Positions 1 to 8,916 of a stretch of 64,000 nucleotides of DNA are shown here, in pieces (within the stretch, counting starts at the first letter, position 1; every line of letters starts with the position of its first letter). The stretch is from contig NZ_JACHMM010000001.1 of the NCBI RefSeq assembly GCF_014204975.1, positions 2,604,001 through 2,668,000 on the forward strand. The letters are read 5' to 3'. Under the pieces are notes generated by a model. The model did not search any database. It was not told the origin of the DNA and saw only the letters and a program-made list of their open reading frames with translations. A program made the translations under genes and the position numbers. The DNA comes from Jiangella mangrovi (GTDB lineage Bacteria > Actinomycetota > Actinomycetes > Jiangellales > Jiangellaceae).

Positions 1-321
1 GAGGTCAAGCTGCCGCTCGAGTACGTCGCCGACTCCCCGCACGTGCTCGGCCCGCGCGACCGCACCCGCGTCGACGCGCAGCGCGCCTACCAGGAGCAGG
101 TCGTTCCGAACATCGTCCGCAACCCGGCCGAGGGCCTGTACTCGCCCGCGTCCATCAACAAGGGCGGTCAGCTGACGAAGATCCTCGACGACGCCGAGCT
201 CGAGATCCTCTCCGGCCGCCAGCCGATCGACTACTGGGACACCACGGTCGACAACTGGCGGCGGCAGGGCGGCGACCAGATCCGCTCCGAGCTCGAGGCC
301 GCGTTCGCTGAGACACACTGA
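1..321 (+). CDS. Extracellular solute-binding protein of a CUT1 ABC transporter (3' end only)
   Basis: The reading frame is open from the first base, so only the last 106 residues are present. The visible part ends with a WDTTVDNWRRQGGDQI-like stretch and a closing helix, as seen at the C-terminus of LplA/YtcQ-type family 1 solute-binding lipoproteins. The signal peptide and sugar-binding residues lie outside the window. Two CUT1 permeases follow after 52 bases, which supports the call. The partner substrate is unknown; a plant or bacterial oligosaccharide is the family expectation. Confidence 0.8.
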   Translation, partial: EVKLPLEYVADSPHVLGPRDRTRVDAQRAYQEQVVPNIVRNPAEGLYSPASINKGGQLTKILDDAELEILSGRQPIDYWDTTVDNWRRQGGDQIRSELEAAFAETH

Positions 322-373
322 CCCCGGACTCGGCGAACCGGCCGCTCGTGACGTCGCGCAGGAAGGCAGCAGC

Positions 374-1363
374 ATGGCCACAGAGGTAGAGACCCCACCG
401 GCGGCACCCGCCGGTGGGGCCGGGCCGCCCCGCGCGAGCGCATCTCGCCCGCGGGCGTCGCGGTGGGCCCGGTTCGGCCGCGACCGCTTCCTGCTGCTGC
501 TCGGCCTGCCGGGGCTGCTGGTCGTGCTGCTGTTCAACTACGTGCCGCTGCTGGGCAACGTCATCGCGTTCAAGGACTACCAGCCCTACATCGGCATCTA
601 CGACTCGCCGTGGGTCGGGTTCCGCAACTTCGACGTGATCATCAACGGCGACCCCGCCTTCGTCAACGCGCTCACCAACACGCTGGTCATCTCGTTCGTG
701 CAGATCGTGGTCGTGTTCCCGGTGCCCATCGCGCTCGCGCTGGTGCTGAACTCGCTGCTCAGCGAGCGGGTGAAGCGGGTGGTGCAGTCGATCCTGTACC
801 TCCCGCACTTCATGTCGTGGGTGGTCGTCGTCGCGATCTTCCAGCACATGCTGGGCAACGCCGGCCTGCTGAACAACTTCCTGCGCGCGCACGACTGGGC
901 GACGGTGTCGATCTTCGGCAACCCCGACATGTTCCTCACGCTCATCACGTCGCAGGTCATCTGGAAGGACGCCGGCTGGGGGACGATCATCTTCCTGGCC
1001 GCGCTCTCGCGGGTCGACGTCGAGCTGTACGAGGCCAGCGCGGTCGACGGCGCGTCGCGGCTGCGCCAGCTGTGGCACGTGACGCTTCCGAGCATCCGCG
1101 GTGTCATCGTGCTGCTGCTCATCCTCAAGCTCGGCGACGTCCTGACCGTCGGCTTCGAGCAGATCATCCTGCAGCAGCAACAGGTCGGTGCCGACGCCTC
1201 CGAGGTGCTCGACACCTACGTCTACTTCAACGGCGTCATCGGCGGCAACTGGGGCGTGTCCGCGGCGGTCGGCCTGGTCAAGGGGCTGGTCGGCGTGGTC
1301 CTGGTGCTGGGCGCCAACAAGGTCGCGCACCTGCTCGGCGAGAGAGGGGTGTACTCCAAGTGA
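374..1363 (+). CDS. CUT1 carbohydrate ABC transporter permease, LplB-like
   Basis: This 329-residue inner-membrane permease has about six hydrophobic segments after a Pro/Ala/Arg-rich N-terminus of roughly 35 residues. The EAA loop that contacts the ATPase is clear (EASAVDGASRLRQLWHVTLP, about residues 222-241). A GAAGG-type site precedes the ATG. It is translationally coupled to the next permease by a 4-base overlap. Like most LplB/YtcP systems it has no dedicated ATPase gene here, so a shared MsmX/MsiK-type ATPase elsewhere is likely. It imports the oligosaccharide bound by the upstream lipoprotein. Confidence 0.92.
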   Translation: MATEVETPPAAPAGGAGPPRASASRPRASRWARFGRDRFLLLLGLPGLLVVLLFNYVPLLGNVIAFKDYQPYIGIYDSPWVGFRNFDVIINGDPAFVNALTNTLVISFVQIVVVFPVPIALALVLNSLLSERVKRVVQSILYLPHFMSWVVVVAIFQHMLGNAGLLNNFLRAHDWATVSIFGNPDMFLTLITSQVIWKDAGWGTIIFLAALSRVDVELYEASAVDGASRLRQLWHVTLPSIRGVIVLLLILKLGDVLTVGFEQIILQQQQVGADASEVLDTYVYFNGVIGGNWGVSAAVGLVKGLVGVVLVLGANKVAHLLGERGVYSK

Positions 1364-2301
1364 CCGACACCGTCATCCGCGACGAGCGCCGCGCCCGCGG
1401 CGGCACCGGGCGCACGCGCATGGTCGGCGGCGCGCCGCGGCCCGGGCTCCCGGTCCGCGGGCTCAAGGGCATCGTGCTGCTGATCGCGTGCGCCCTGGTG
1501 ATCCTGCCGTTCCTGGCCGTCGTCTCGACCAGCCTCGCCGATCAGCAGCAGGTCACCGAGTCCGGCGGCTACGTGCTCTGGCCCGACCGCCCCAACCTCG
1601 ACTCCTACCGGGCGATCCTGTCCGGAGGCGTCGTCACCCGGGCGCTCACGGTCTCCGTCGGCATCACCGTCGTCGGCACCCTGCTGTCGCTCACCTGCGT
1701 CACCCTGCTCGCCTACTCGCTGAGCCGGCCGGGCAGCTTCCTGCACAAGCCGGTGCTGCTCACGGTCCTGTTCACGCTGTTCTTCACGCCCGGCATGATC
1801 CCGACCTACCTGACGGTGCGCCAGCTCGGGCTGCTCGACTCCTACTGGTCGCTGATCCTGCCGACCATGGTGGGGGCGTTCCAGGTCATCATCATGCGGG
1901 CGTTCTTCCAGGAGATCCCCGGCGAGCTGATCGACGCCGCCCGCATCGACGGCGCCAACGAGCTGCAGATCCTCACCCGCATCGTGCTGCCGCTGTCCAA
2001 GGCGGTCATCGCAGTCATCGGGCTGTTCAACGCCGTCGCCTACTGGAACGCGTTCTTCAACGCGGTCCTCTACATCAACGACACCGAGAAATGGCCGCTG
2101 CAGCTGGTGCTGCGCACCTACGTGGTCGACAACGCCGCGCTCGGCGTCGACACCGCCGACATCGCCGGCACCGTCATGCCGCCGGCGCAGTCGCTGCAGA
2201 TGGCGATCCTCGTCATCAGCCTGGTCCCCATCGCGCTCGTCTACCCGTTCCTGCAACGCCACTTCGCCAAGGGAATGCTCATCGGCGCCGTCAAGGGCTG
2301 A
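1360..2301 (+). CDS. CUT1 carbohydrate ABC transporter permease, YtcP/LplC-like
   Basis: The second permease of the transporter is 313 residues long. I chose the GTG at 1360 because it overlaps the stop of the first permease (GTGA) and follows a GAGAGGGG ribosome-binding site; the frame stays open far upstream but is only a shadow there. Six hydrophobic segments are visible, with the EAA loop DAARIDGANELQILTRIVLP and a C-terminus ending FAKGMLIGAVKG, typical of this family. It forms a heterodimer with the preceding permease. Confidence 0.92.
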   Translation: MTDTVIRDERRARGGTGRTRMVGGAPRPGLPVRGLKGIVLLIACALVILPFLAVVSTSLADQQQVTESGGYVLWPDRPNLDSYRAILSGGVVTRALTVSVGITVVGTLLSLTCVTLLAYSLSRPGSFLHKPVLLTVLFTLFFTPGMIPTYLTVRQLGLLDSYWSLILPTMVGAFQVIIMRAFFQEIPGELIDAARIDGANELQILTRIVLPLSKAVIAVIGLFNAVAYWNAFFNAVLYINDTEKWPLQLVLRTYVVDNAALGVDTADIAGTVMPPAQSLQMAILVISLVPIALVYPFLQRHFAKGMLIGAVKG

Positions 2302-2448
2302 GCCGCCCCGCCGCCGTCCGTTCCCCCGCTCGGATCTGGTCACACCCCGCTGTACATCTCCGTCCTCGGCTGGACAACGTACCTCGGCCGGCGTGTACCC
2401 CCGCGCGCCCCGGTCGTCGCCGCACGCCCTCACGAAGGAGTGATCGCC

Positions 2449-4560
2449 ATGAGCACAGGTGACCGCACGATCAGCCGCCGCGGCCTGTCCGCCCTCGGAG
2501 TCGCCGGGCTGGCCGCCGCCGGTGGTGCCGCCCTGGCGCCGCCGGCCGCCGCCGCCCCGACCGGTCCGCTGCGCCCGGCGCTGCCCGGCCGGCTGGCCGG
2601 CATCGAGACCATCGCCAGTGTCGACGACCTGCGCGCGGTGCCCGGCGGGGCCGGCGGAGCGCAGGTCTACCTGCTCGGCTACTGGGCCGACCTGCCCGGT
2701 GTCGGCGGCGGCGCGCTGTTCTGGGACGCCGACGCGACCGACTCTGACGACGGCGGCACCGTCTTCGCCGTCACGGGCACCGCGACCGGCCGCTGGCGCC
2801 GCGAGACGTCGACGACCATCGACCTCGCCTGGTTCGGTTGGCGCGGCGCCGGCGACGTCGACGACTCGGAGCGGGTCCAGGCGGCCGTCGACGCGCTGCC
2901 GCTGGGCGGCGTCATCGAGCACGGGCCGGGCAAGGTGCGCATCGAGACGACGATCCGGATCGAGCGCTCGCCCATCACGTTCCGCGGCGTCGGGCCCACC
3001 GACAGCCTCGACACCGCGACGCAGTTCGTCATCGCCACCGGCGACGCCGACGGCTTCGTGCTCTCGGGCTGCCACGGCGGCGGCTTCCGCGACCTGCAGT
3101 TCCAGGGCGAGGACCTCACCGGCGGGTACATGATCCGCACCGAGCGCATCGGCATGGAGCAGAACGACGGCAACTACATGATCACCGTCCAGAACGTCCG
3201 GTTCCGGCTCGGCTACAACGGTGTCCTGCTGCGCTCGGCCAACACCATCCGGTTCCTCAACTGCGTCTGGAACGAGTTCCATGGCGAGCAGGTGATCCTG
3301 CTCAACGGCGAGTCCGATACGTCGCGCGCCGACCCCGTCGAGTTCGTCGAGTGCGCCATCGCGGCCGGCACCGCGAACCGCGGCACCGACAACGTGATCA
3401 TCGACGGGCAGGGCGGCTCGATCAAGTTCATCGCCACGGCCGTGCTCTTCGGGCACCACGGCATCTGGATGCGCAACACGACCGGCACCGGGCTGCCGAA
3501 GTTCCTCTACTTCGAGGGCGGCGGCTTCGAGAACGGCCACGGCGTCCCCGTCCTGCTCGAGGACGGCGCGCAGGCGCTCTTCACCAACACCTACATCTCC
3601 TCCGACGGCGCCGACGACAACGTCCGCATCCACGACACGTTCACCGGCATGGCCACGTTCACCGGCTGCGTCATCCGCGGCGCCGGGCGGCACGGGATGG
3701 ACATCGCGTCCAGCCACATCACCATCACCGGCAACGTCATCGGCAACAACGCCCGCATGGCGCACGAGGCCTTCTCCCGGGCCGTCACCGCACTGGCCGA
3801 CAACGGCGCCGGCGGTGTCCGCGTCACCGTCGACGCCGCGCACGGCTGGGAGACCGGCGACCGCATCCGCGTCGAGCAGGTCAACGGCGCGGTCGGCGCC
3901 AACGGCACCTGGCCCGTCACCGTCGTCGACGACACCCGGTTCGACCTGGAAGGGGCCGCGCTCGGGGGCGCCTACAGTGGCGGCGGGCGGGCCATCCGCA
4001 CCGCCACCGGCATCAACCTGCGGGCCGGGGCCGAGAAGGTGATCGTCGCCGGCAACCTCCTCGGCCGGCTGCCCGAGGGTCTGCACCGGCAGGACTACGG
4101 CCTCATCAACGCCGCCAGCGATGTGCTGATCAGCGGCAACGACCTCGTCGGCAACCTCGTCGGGCCGTACCTGCTGACCGGGACGCAGAACGCGCAGAGC
4201 CGCATCGTCGGCAACAAGGGCCTCGAGCAGATCGACGGCCGCCTCACCGCCCGCGTCGCCGGCCCCGTCGCCGACGGCCTGTACGACTTCAGCACCCTGC
4301 TCTACCTGGACGGCCAGCGGATCCGGGTCACGCGGGTCACCAGGGTGCTCGGGGCCGGCAGCTGCAACGTCCGCCTCGAGGCCGGCGGCGCAACGGCCGG
4401 CACCCAGTCCGCCACCACCACGACGCTGCAGTCCACAGCGCTGACCTCCCCCTTCGCCGTCGACGGTGTCAGCGCACCGAAGCGGCTGCAGGTCCGGGTG
4501 CTCAACGCCAGCGGCGCCCAGGACCTCGAGGTCCAGTTCGGCTACCAACTGGTCAGCTGA
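2449..4560 (+). CDS. Tat-exported parallel beta-helix protein, probable polysaccharide lyase or hydrolase
   Basis: The protein has 703 residues. It begins with a twin-arginine signal (TISRRGLSALGVAG) followed by an Ala-rich segment. I placed the start at the ATG 8 bases after GAAGGAG. The body shows recurrent short rungs rich in Asn/Gly (GNVIGNN, SGNDLVGN, FTGCVIRG), the pattern of right-handed beta-helix enzymes (pectate-lyase-like/NosD folds). A C-terminal beta-rich domain follows from about residue 600. It lies 147 bases after the oligosaccharide permeases, so it may generate their substrate outside the cell. I cannot see an unambiguous catalytic triad, so the enzyme class is open. Confidence 0.75.
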   Translation: MSTGDRTISRRGLSALGVAGLAAAGGAALAPPAAAAPTGPLRPALPGRLAGIETIASVDDLRAVPGGAGGAQVYLLGYWADLPGVGGGALFWDADATDSDDGGTVFAVTGTATGRWRRETSTTIDLAWFGWRGAGDVDDSERVQAAVDALPLGGVIEHGPGKVRIETTIRIERSPITFRGVGPTDSLDTATQFVIATGDADGFVLSGCHGGGFRDLQFQGEDLTGGYMIRTERIGMEQNDGNYMITVQNVRFRLGYNGVLLRSANTIRFLNCVWNEFHGEQVILLNGESDTSRADPVEFVECAIAAGTANRGTDNVIIDGQGGSIKFIATAVLFGHHGIWMRNTTGTGLPKFLYFEGGGFENGHGVPVLLEDGAQALFTNTYISSDGADDNVRIHDTFTGMATFTGCVIRGAGRHGMDIASSHITITGNVIGNNARMAHEAFSRAVTALADNGAGGVRVTVDAAHGWETGDRIRVEQVNGAVGANGTWPVTVVDDTRFDLEGAALGGAYSGGGRAIRTATGINLRAGAEKVIVAGNLLGRLPEGLHRQDYGLINAASDVLISGNDLVGNLVGPYLLTGTQNAQSRIVGNKGLEQIDGRLTARVAGPVADGLYDFSTLLYLDGQRIRVTRVTRVLGAGSCNVRLEAGGATAGTQSATTTTLQSTALTSPFAVDGVSAPKRLQVRVLNASGAQDLEVQFGYQLVS

Positions 4561-4569
4561 CCACCGGGC

Positions 4570-4606
4570 GGGCGGTTCGGCGGCGTCGTGGCCGCACGAA
4601 CCGCCC
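4570..4606. terminator. Bidirectional terminator hairpin
   Basis: A perfect 10-bp inverted repeat (GGGCGGTTCG at 4570-4579, CGAACCGCCC at 4597-4606) with a 17-base loop sits exactly between two convergent genes. There is no T-tract, as is usual for actinobacterial terminators. Confidence 0.65.
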
Positions 4607-4611
4607 GAACG

Positions 4612-4965
4612 TCAGCGGATGGTGATGCTGCCCTCGGGGAAGTCGGCCACGACCCGCACCCGGCCGCCGAGTGCCTCGACGTAGCGGGCGATGGTGTCGA
4701 CCTCGGTCTTCGCCAGGTCGGCGGACTCGATGGCGCTGACCCGCTTCTGGCTGACACCCATGTCCGCGGCGACCTCGGTCTGGGTGCGGCCCTGGGCCTT
4801 GCGGATCTCGGCGAGCTGGTAGGCGGCGACGTCGGTGTCGAGCTGCGCCCGGGCCTCGGCCAGGGCCGCCGGGCTGATGGACCGCTTCGCCTCGTCGTGG
4901 TCGTAGACGACCCAGGGCCGGCCGTCGGCGGTCCGGGCGGTGATGTCCGCGGGGTTCGAGGTCAC
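4612..4965 (-). CDS. HigA-like antitoxin, XRE-family DNA-binding protein
   Basis: This 117-residue protein carries a helix-turn-helix (EIRKAQGRTQTEVAADMGVS, then QKRVSAIESADL, about residues 52-83). The C-terminal part resembles HigA-type antitoxins. The GTG start overlaps the stop of the upstream toxin gene (GTGA), and AAGGAGGA within the toxin end serves as its ribosome-binding site; a longer open frame upstream is a shadow. It should neutralise the toxin and repress the operon. Confidence 0.85.
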   Translation of the reverse strand: MTSNPADITARTADGRPWVVYDHDEAKRSISPAALAEARAQLDTDVAAYQLAEIRKAQGRTQTEVAADMGVSQKRVSAIESADLAKTEVDTIARYVEALGGRVRVVADFPEGSITIR

Positions 4966-5315
4966 GGTCGCTCCTCCTTCGTCATCGCGTCGAGCCATTC
5001 GTCGTAGCGTGCGTCCGCCGTCGCGACGGCGGTGTCGTACCAGCGACTCCACTCGCCTCGTTTGTCGCCGCCGACCAGGAGGACGGCGCGCCGCTGCGGG
5101 TCGAACGCGAACAGCACCCGGATCGTGCGGGCTCGCAGCTCCTTCAGGTGGTGATGCCGGCTGCCCCTGATGGTGTCGACGAGCGGTCGTCCCAGGCCGG
5201 GCCCGTCCTGGGAGAGGCGATCGAGTGCGTCAGCCACCAGCGCGGCTTGGGCTTCGTTCAGACCCTTCCGCCAGGCCACGACGTCGGGGTGCTGAATGAT
5301 CGTCCATCGGTCCAC
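4962..5315 (-). CDS. HigB/RelE-like toxin (phage-derived Gp49-like family)
   Basis: The protein has 117 residues and is the first gene of a toxin-first operon, as in higBA. It contains the family core KELRARTIRVLFAFDPQRRA followed by a GGDKRGEW segment, where RelE-fold mRNA interferases carry catalytic basic residues. I chose the GTG at 5315 (VDRWTIIQHPDV) after GAGG; a TTG at 5345 in the same frame is possible. The predicted activity is ribosome-dependent mRNA cleavage. Confidence 0.82.
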   Translation of the reverse strand: MDRWTIIQHPDVVAWRKGLNEAQAALVADALDRLSQDGPGLGRPLVDTIRGSRHHHLKELRARTIRVLFAFDPQRRAVLLVGGDKRGEWSRWYDTAVATADARYDEWLDAMTKEERP

Positions 5316-5332
5316 AGCGTATACCTCTACTG

Positions 5333-5350
5333 TTCTAGAACGCAAGCGTT
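5333..5350 (-). promoter_or_regulatory. Palindromes upstream of the toxin-antitoxin operon
   Basis: Two adjacent symmetric elements, TTCTAGAA (5333-5340) and AACGC-AA-GCGTT (5339-5350), lie 18-35 bases upstream of the toxin start. They are positioned like autoregulatory operators of HigA-type repressors. The base composition is AT-richer than the surroundings. Confidence 0.4.
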
Positions 5351-5417
5351 GTAGTGACGCCGTGCGCTCAGTGCCGTGGCCGGGCGAGGTCGAGTCTCGC
5401 CGATCAGGAGCGCCGTC

Positions 5418-6401
5418 TCAACTCGCCGTCGCGGGGCTGTGGACGGCCGGGGTCGCGCCGCGTTTGACGGCGCCGGGCGGGAGGCCGACGACGCGTTTGA
5501 AGGCGCGGGCGAAGGCGGCCTCGGAGCGGTACCCGAGGCGTCTGGCCAGCTGTGCCGCCGTCGCCTGCTCGGACTTCAGGGCGTCGAGGGCGAGGTTCAT
5601 GCGCCACGTCGTCAGGTACTGCATGACGGGCTCGCCGACGACCTTGGTGAAGCGGTCGGCGAAGGCGGAGCGGGACATCGCGAGCTCGGTCGCGAGGCTC
5701 GCCACCGACCAGTCGCGGTCGGGCTGCTTGTGGATGAGCGAGATGGCGCGGCCGATCTGCTCGTCGTGCAGGGCGCCGAGCCAGCCGGTGCGGGCGGCGG
5801 GGTCGGTCTCGATCCAGGCGCGGATGGCCTGGATGACCAGGATGTCGCCGAGCCGGGTGATGACTTCTTCACCGCCGGGGCGTAGCTGCTGCGCCTCGAC
5901 CGCCATGAGCCGCAGCGTGCTGTGCATCCACTCCTGGTGCGGCAACCCGCCGACCTCGACGTGGATGGTCTCGGGCAGCGCCTCGACGAGTTTGCGCGCG
6001 GCCGGGTGGTCGAACCGGACGGCGCCGCAGATGAGCGTCGTCGGGTCGCCGCCACCGCCGTGGCGGATGAGTTCGTACCGGTCGCTGCTGAACTCGCGCT
6101 CGAGGTCCATGACGTTCGGTGCCGAGGCACCGGGAGCGCCGAGGATCAGGTGCCCGCGGCCGTGCGGGACGAGCGCCAGCTCGCCCGGGTGCAACGGCCG
6201 CGGCGGGCCGTCCTCGGGCTGCAGCCAGGCCGGCCCCGACGTCACGATGTGGAACCAGATGTGCCCCGGCATGGCCGGCATCGTCATGCCCCACGGGGCG
6301 CTCAGCTCGGAACGGCAGTAGAACGCGCCGTTCATGCGCATCTGGTGCAGCGCCTCGCCGAGCGGGTCGGTGGGCGCCCAGTGGTCCGGCATCGTCGTCA
6401 T
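5418..6401 (-). CDS. AraC-family transcriptional regulator
   Basis: The protein has 327 residues. The N-terminal half looks like an AraC_binding-type cupin (MPGHIWFHIVTSG, then HPGELALVPHGRGH). The C-terminal pair of helix-turn-helix motifs occupies about residues 220-310 (VASLATELAMSRSAFADRF and LARRLGYRSEAAFARAFKR). It is divergent from an NmrA-like/DUF1772 pair with a 145-base shared upstream region, so it most likely controls that pair. The ligand cannot be read from sequence. Confidence 0.9.
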   Translation of the reverse strand: MTTMPDHWAPTDPLGEALHQMRMNGAFYCRSELSAPWGMTMPAMPGHIWFHIVTSGPAWLQPEDGPPRPLHPGELALVPHGRGHLILGAPGASAPNVMDLEREFSSDRYELIRHGGGGDPTTLICGAVRFDHPAARKLVEALPETIHVEVGGLPHQEWMHSTLRLMAVEAQQLRPGGEEVITRLGDILVIQAIRAWIETDPAARTGWLGALHDEQIGRAISLIHKQPDRDWSVASLATELAMSRSAFADRFTKVVGEPVMQYLTTWRMNLALDALKSEQATAAQLARRLGYRSEAAFARAFKRVVGLPPGAVKRGATPAVHSPATAS

Positions 6402-6546
6402 GGCACGAGTATCCGCCCGTCATGCCCGGACATCCAGACCTCCTGGACGATCGGGCATGAACGACGGTTCAGCAGTCATAGATCCGCCGGATCGGTGCTG
6501 CTTCACTGGACGTCAGGTCAACACCAACGACACCAGGGAGCACACC

Positions 6547-7368
6547 ATGAACGCCACCACCCTCGTCATCGGCGGCAAGGGCAAGACCGGCGGCCGGATC
6601 GTCGAGCGACTGACGGCCAGCGGCGCCGACGTCCGTATCGGGTCGCGGTCGTCCGCGATCCCGTTCGACTGGGCCGACCGCTCGACCTGGCCGGCCGCGC
6701 TGGCCGGGGCCCGCCGGGTCTACATCTCGTACTACCCCGACATCATCGTGCCGGGCGCCCTCGACGCGATCGCCGCGCTGATCGAGGCGGCCCGCACGGC
6801 CGGCGTCGAGCGGCTGGTCCTGCTGTCCGGCCGCGGCGAGGAGGCCGCGCAGGCCGCCGAGCGGCTCGTGCAGGCATCCGGGCTTGAGTGGACGATCGTC
6901 CGCTGTGCCTGGTTCAACCAGAACTTCGACGAGGGCTACCTGCTCGACCCGATCCTCGCCGGCGAGGTCGTGCTGCCGGCCGGCGACATGCCGGAGCCGT
7001 TCCTCGACACCGACGACATCGCCGACGTCGCCGTGGCGGCGCTGGCGGAGGACAGCCACGTCGGCGAGGTGTACGAGCTGACCGGGCCGCGGCTGATGAC
7101 GTTCGCCGAGACGGTCGCCGAGATCTCCAAGGCCACCGGCCGCGAGATCGCCTACGTCCCCGTCTCGCTGGACGACTACAAGGCGGCGATGGCGGCCGAG
7201 GACGTGCCGGCGGACATCGCCTGGCTGATCGGCTCGCTCTTCGCCGAGCTGCACAAGGGCCGCAACGCGCACCTGAGCGACGGCGTCCAGCGGGCCCTGG
7301 GCCGCGAGCCCAAGGACTTCGCCGACTACGCCCGCGACGCCGCCGCCCGCGGCGTGTGGGACGCCTGA
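6547..7368 (+). CDS. NmrA-like NAD(P)-binding protein
   Basis: This 273-residue protein starts with a Rossmann motif of the form GGKGKTGGRI at residues 8-17, followed by the PSSAIPFDW-like region typical of the NmrA/QOR2-type atypical short-chain dehydrogenases. No Tyr-x-x-x-Lys pair of classical SDRs is present, so it may act as a redox sensor or an NAD(P)H:quinone/azo reductase. The ATG at 6547 follows CAGGGAG; the open frame upstream is not conserved-looking. It is the first gene of a pair with the DUF1772 membrane protein and is divergent from the AraC regulator. Confidence 0.82.
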   Translation: MNATTLVIGGKGKTGGRIVERLTASGADVRIGSRSSAIPFDWADRSTWPAALAGARRVYISYYPDIIVPGALDAIAALIEAARTAGVERLVLLSGRGEEAAQAAERLVQASGLEWTIVRCAWFNQNFDEGYLLDPILAGEVVLPAGDMPEPFLDTDDIADVAVAALAEDSHVGEVYELTGPRLMTFAETVAEISKATGREIAYVPVSLDDYKAAMAAEDVPADIAWLIGSLFAELHKGRNAHLSDGVQRALGREPKDFADYARDAAARGVWDA

Positions 7369-7406
7369 CCACCCCCGTCAGCCCGAGACGAACGAAGGAG
7401 CCGGCC

Positions 7407-7892
7407 ATGTCGGACAGCCTCGAGACCATCGCCACCGTCGTCATGATCACCGGCAGTGCCCTCCTGGCGGGCATCACGTTCTTCTACTCCAACACCCTGA
7501 TGCCGGCCTTGGCGCAGCGCCCGGTCACTGAGGCGATCGCCCTGATCCAGAGGACCAACGTCGTGATCCTCAACCCGGTCTTCGGACTGGTGTTCGGCGG
7601 GAGCTCGCTGCTCTCGCTCGGCCTGACCGTCAGCACGCTCTTCCGGCTGGACCGGCCGGCGTCGGGCCTGCTGCTGGCCGCGTCCATCGTGTACTTCGTC
7701 GGCATGTTCGTCGTGACCATGGCCGCAAACGTCCCGCTCAACGACGAGCTGGCCGCCGTCGACCCGGAGAGCGCGGCCGGGGCGGAGGTCTGGGAGCGCT
7801 ACCGAACCCGCTGGATCCCCTGGAACAACGTCCGGGTCCTCAGCTCGACGGCGTCGGTGGTGCTGTTCGCCCTGTACCTCATCCGGCGCTGA
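7407..7892 (+). CDS. DUF1772 membrane protein (anthrone oxygenase-like)
   Basis: The protein has 161 residues and four hydrophobic segments. The motif NVPLNDELAAV, followed by WNNVRVLSSTASVVLF near the C-terminus, is characteristic of DUF1772. Some members are anthrone oxygenases in polyketide pathways, but most are uncharacterised. The start follows GAAGGAG by 6 bases. It is co-oriented with the NmrA-like gene 38 bases upstream, and the two are probably co-transcribed. Confidence 0.85.
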   Translation: MSDSLETIATVVMITGSALLAGITFFYSNTLMPALAQRPVTEAIALIQRTNVVILNPVFGLVFGGSSLLSLGLTVSTLFRLDRPASGLLLAASIVYFVGMFVVTMAANVPLNDELAAVDPESAAGAEVWERYRTRWIPWNNVRVLSSTASVVLFALYLIRR

Positions 7893-7905
7893 ACCCGGCG
7901 CTGAA

Positions 7906-8871
7906 TCAGGCACTGAGCTCGACGTCGAGCTCGCCGTTGCGTGCGAGCCACTCGACCGCCTCGCGGACCGCCTCCTCCGGGGCGTACCGCGGGGCGTAGC
8001 CGAGCGTCCGGGCCGCCTTGTCGATCGACGCGAACTGGCTGCGCGACAGGTGGTCCCAGCTCTGCTCCGCGTACGGCTCGGGGGTGCGCGACCGGAACTC
8101 GTCCCAGTTCACGAACTCCAGCGCCGCCTCGCGCCCGAACCAGGAGGCCGCGTACCCGGCGAACCCGCGCACCGTCATCGCCGAGGCCGCCGTGACGTGG
8201 AACGCCTGCCCGGCCGCGGCGTCGCGCTGCGAGATCGCCAGCTCGAAGCCCTGCGCCACGTCGTCGGCATGAACGTGGTGCATCAGCTCGGCGCCGATGC
8301 CCGGGACGGCGAGCGGCGCGCCCGAGGCCAGTGTCGTCCACACCGACGGGTCGAGGTTGCCGAGCGGGCCGATCGGGTGCCAGCCCGGCCCGCTGATGTG
8401 TCCCGGGTGCAGCGACGTCGTCACCAGCCCGCCGCGCGCGGTCTCGTCGAGCAGCAGCCGTGCGATGGCCGCCTTCTGCACGCCGTACTCGCCGAACGGC
8501 ACCGTCCGGCTGTCCTCGTGCAGCGGGATCGACAGGCTCGGCCCGTGCATCCAGATGGACCCGCAGTGCACCAGGTGCGCCACCCGGCCCCGCAGCCCTT
8601 CGACCAGCCGGCGCGCGGACTCCTCGGTGAAGCAGACCATGTCGACGACGACCTCCGGCTCGAGGTCGGCGATCCGGCCGGGGAACGTGCCGGCGGCATC
8701 CTCGGCCTCCCGGTCGACCACCAGCTGCTGAACGGACGCCCAGGCCGGGTGCTCCGTGTACGGACGGCGGGTGCCGCGGCTGAGGACCACCACCTCGTGT
8801 CCCGCGGCCACCAGCCGAGGGATCAGGTACGTGCCGACATGACCGGTTCCGCCGATGACCACGATGCGCAT
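7906..8871 (-). CDS. NAD-dependent epimerase/dehydratase family protein
   Basis: The protein has 321 residues with an N-terminal GGTGHVGTYL nucleotide-binding motif (residues 7-16), an extended SDR fold and a substrate-binding C-terminal part. The usual YxxxK catalytic pair appears as YGVQKAAIARLL. The start at 8871 was chosen because the Rossmann strand begins immediately after it; the frame upstream is a shadow of the opposite-strand lyase gene. It is divergent from the DapA-family gene with only 45 bases between starts. The sugar or other substrate is unknown. Confidence 0.85.
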   Translation of the reverse strand: MRIVVIGGTGHVGTYLIPRLVAAGHEVVVLSRGTRRPYTEHPAWASVQQLVVDREAEDAAGTFPGRIADLEPEVVVDMVCFTEESARRLVEGLRGRVAHLVHCGSIWMHGPSLSIPLHEDSRTVPFGEYGVQKAAIARLLLDETARGGLVTTSLHPGHISGPGWHPIGPLGNLDPSVWTTLASGAPLAVPGIGAELMHHVHADDVAQGFELAISQRDAAAGQAFHVTAASAMTVRGFAGYAASWFGREAALEFVNWDEFRSRTPEPYAEQSWDHLSRSQFASIDKAARTLGYAPRYAPEEAVREAVEWLARNGELDVELSA

Positions 8872-8916
8872 GGGGGCATCATGGCGTGCCGGCGCGCCGA
8901 CCGTAAGGTCGTGCCC

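Noticed and set aside
1222-4548. Very long minus-strand reading frame opposite the permease and beta-helix genes
   Set aside because: It is antisense to clearly coding genes, has an Asp/Arg/Val/Gly/Ala-rich shadow composition and no recognisable domain. The same holds for the long frames at 10898-15250(+), 20650-22680(+), 27720-31064(-) and 36331-39201(-).
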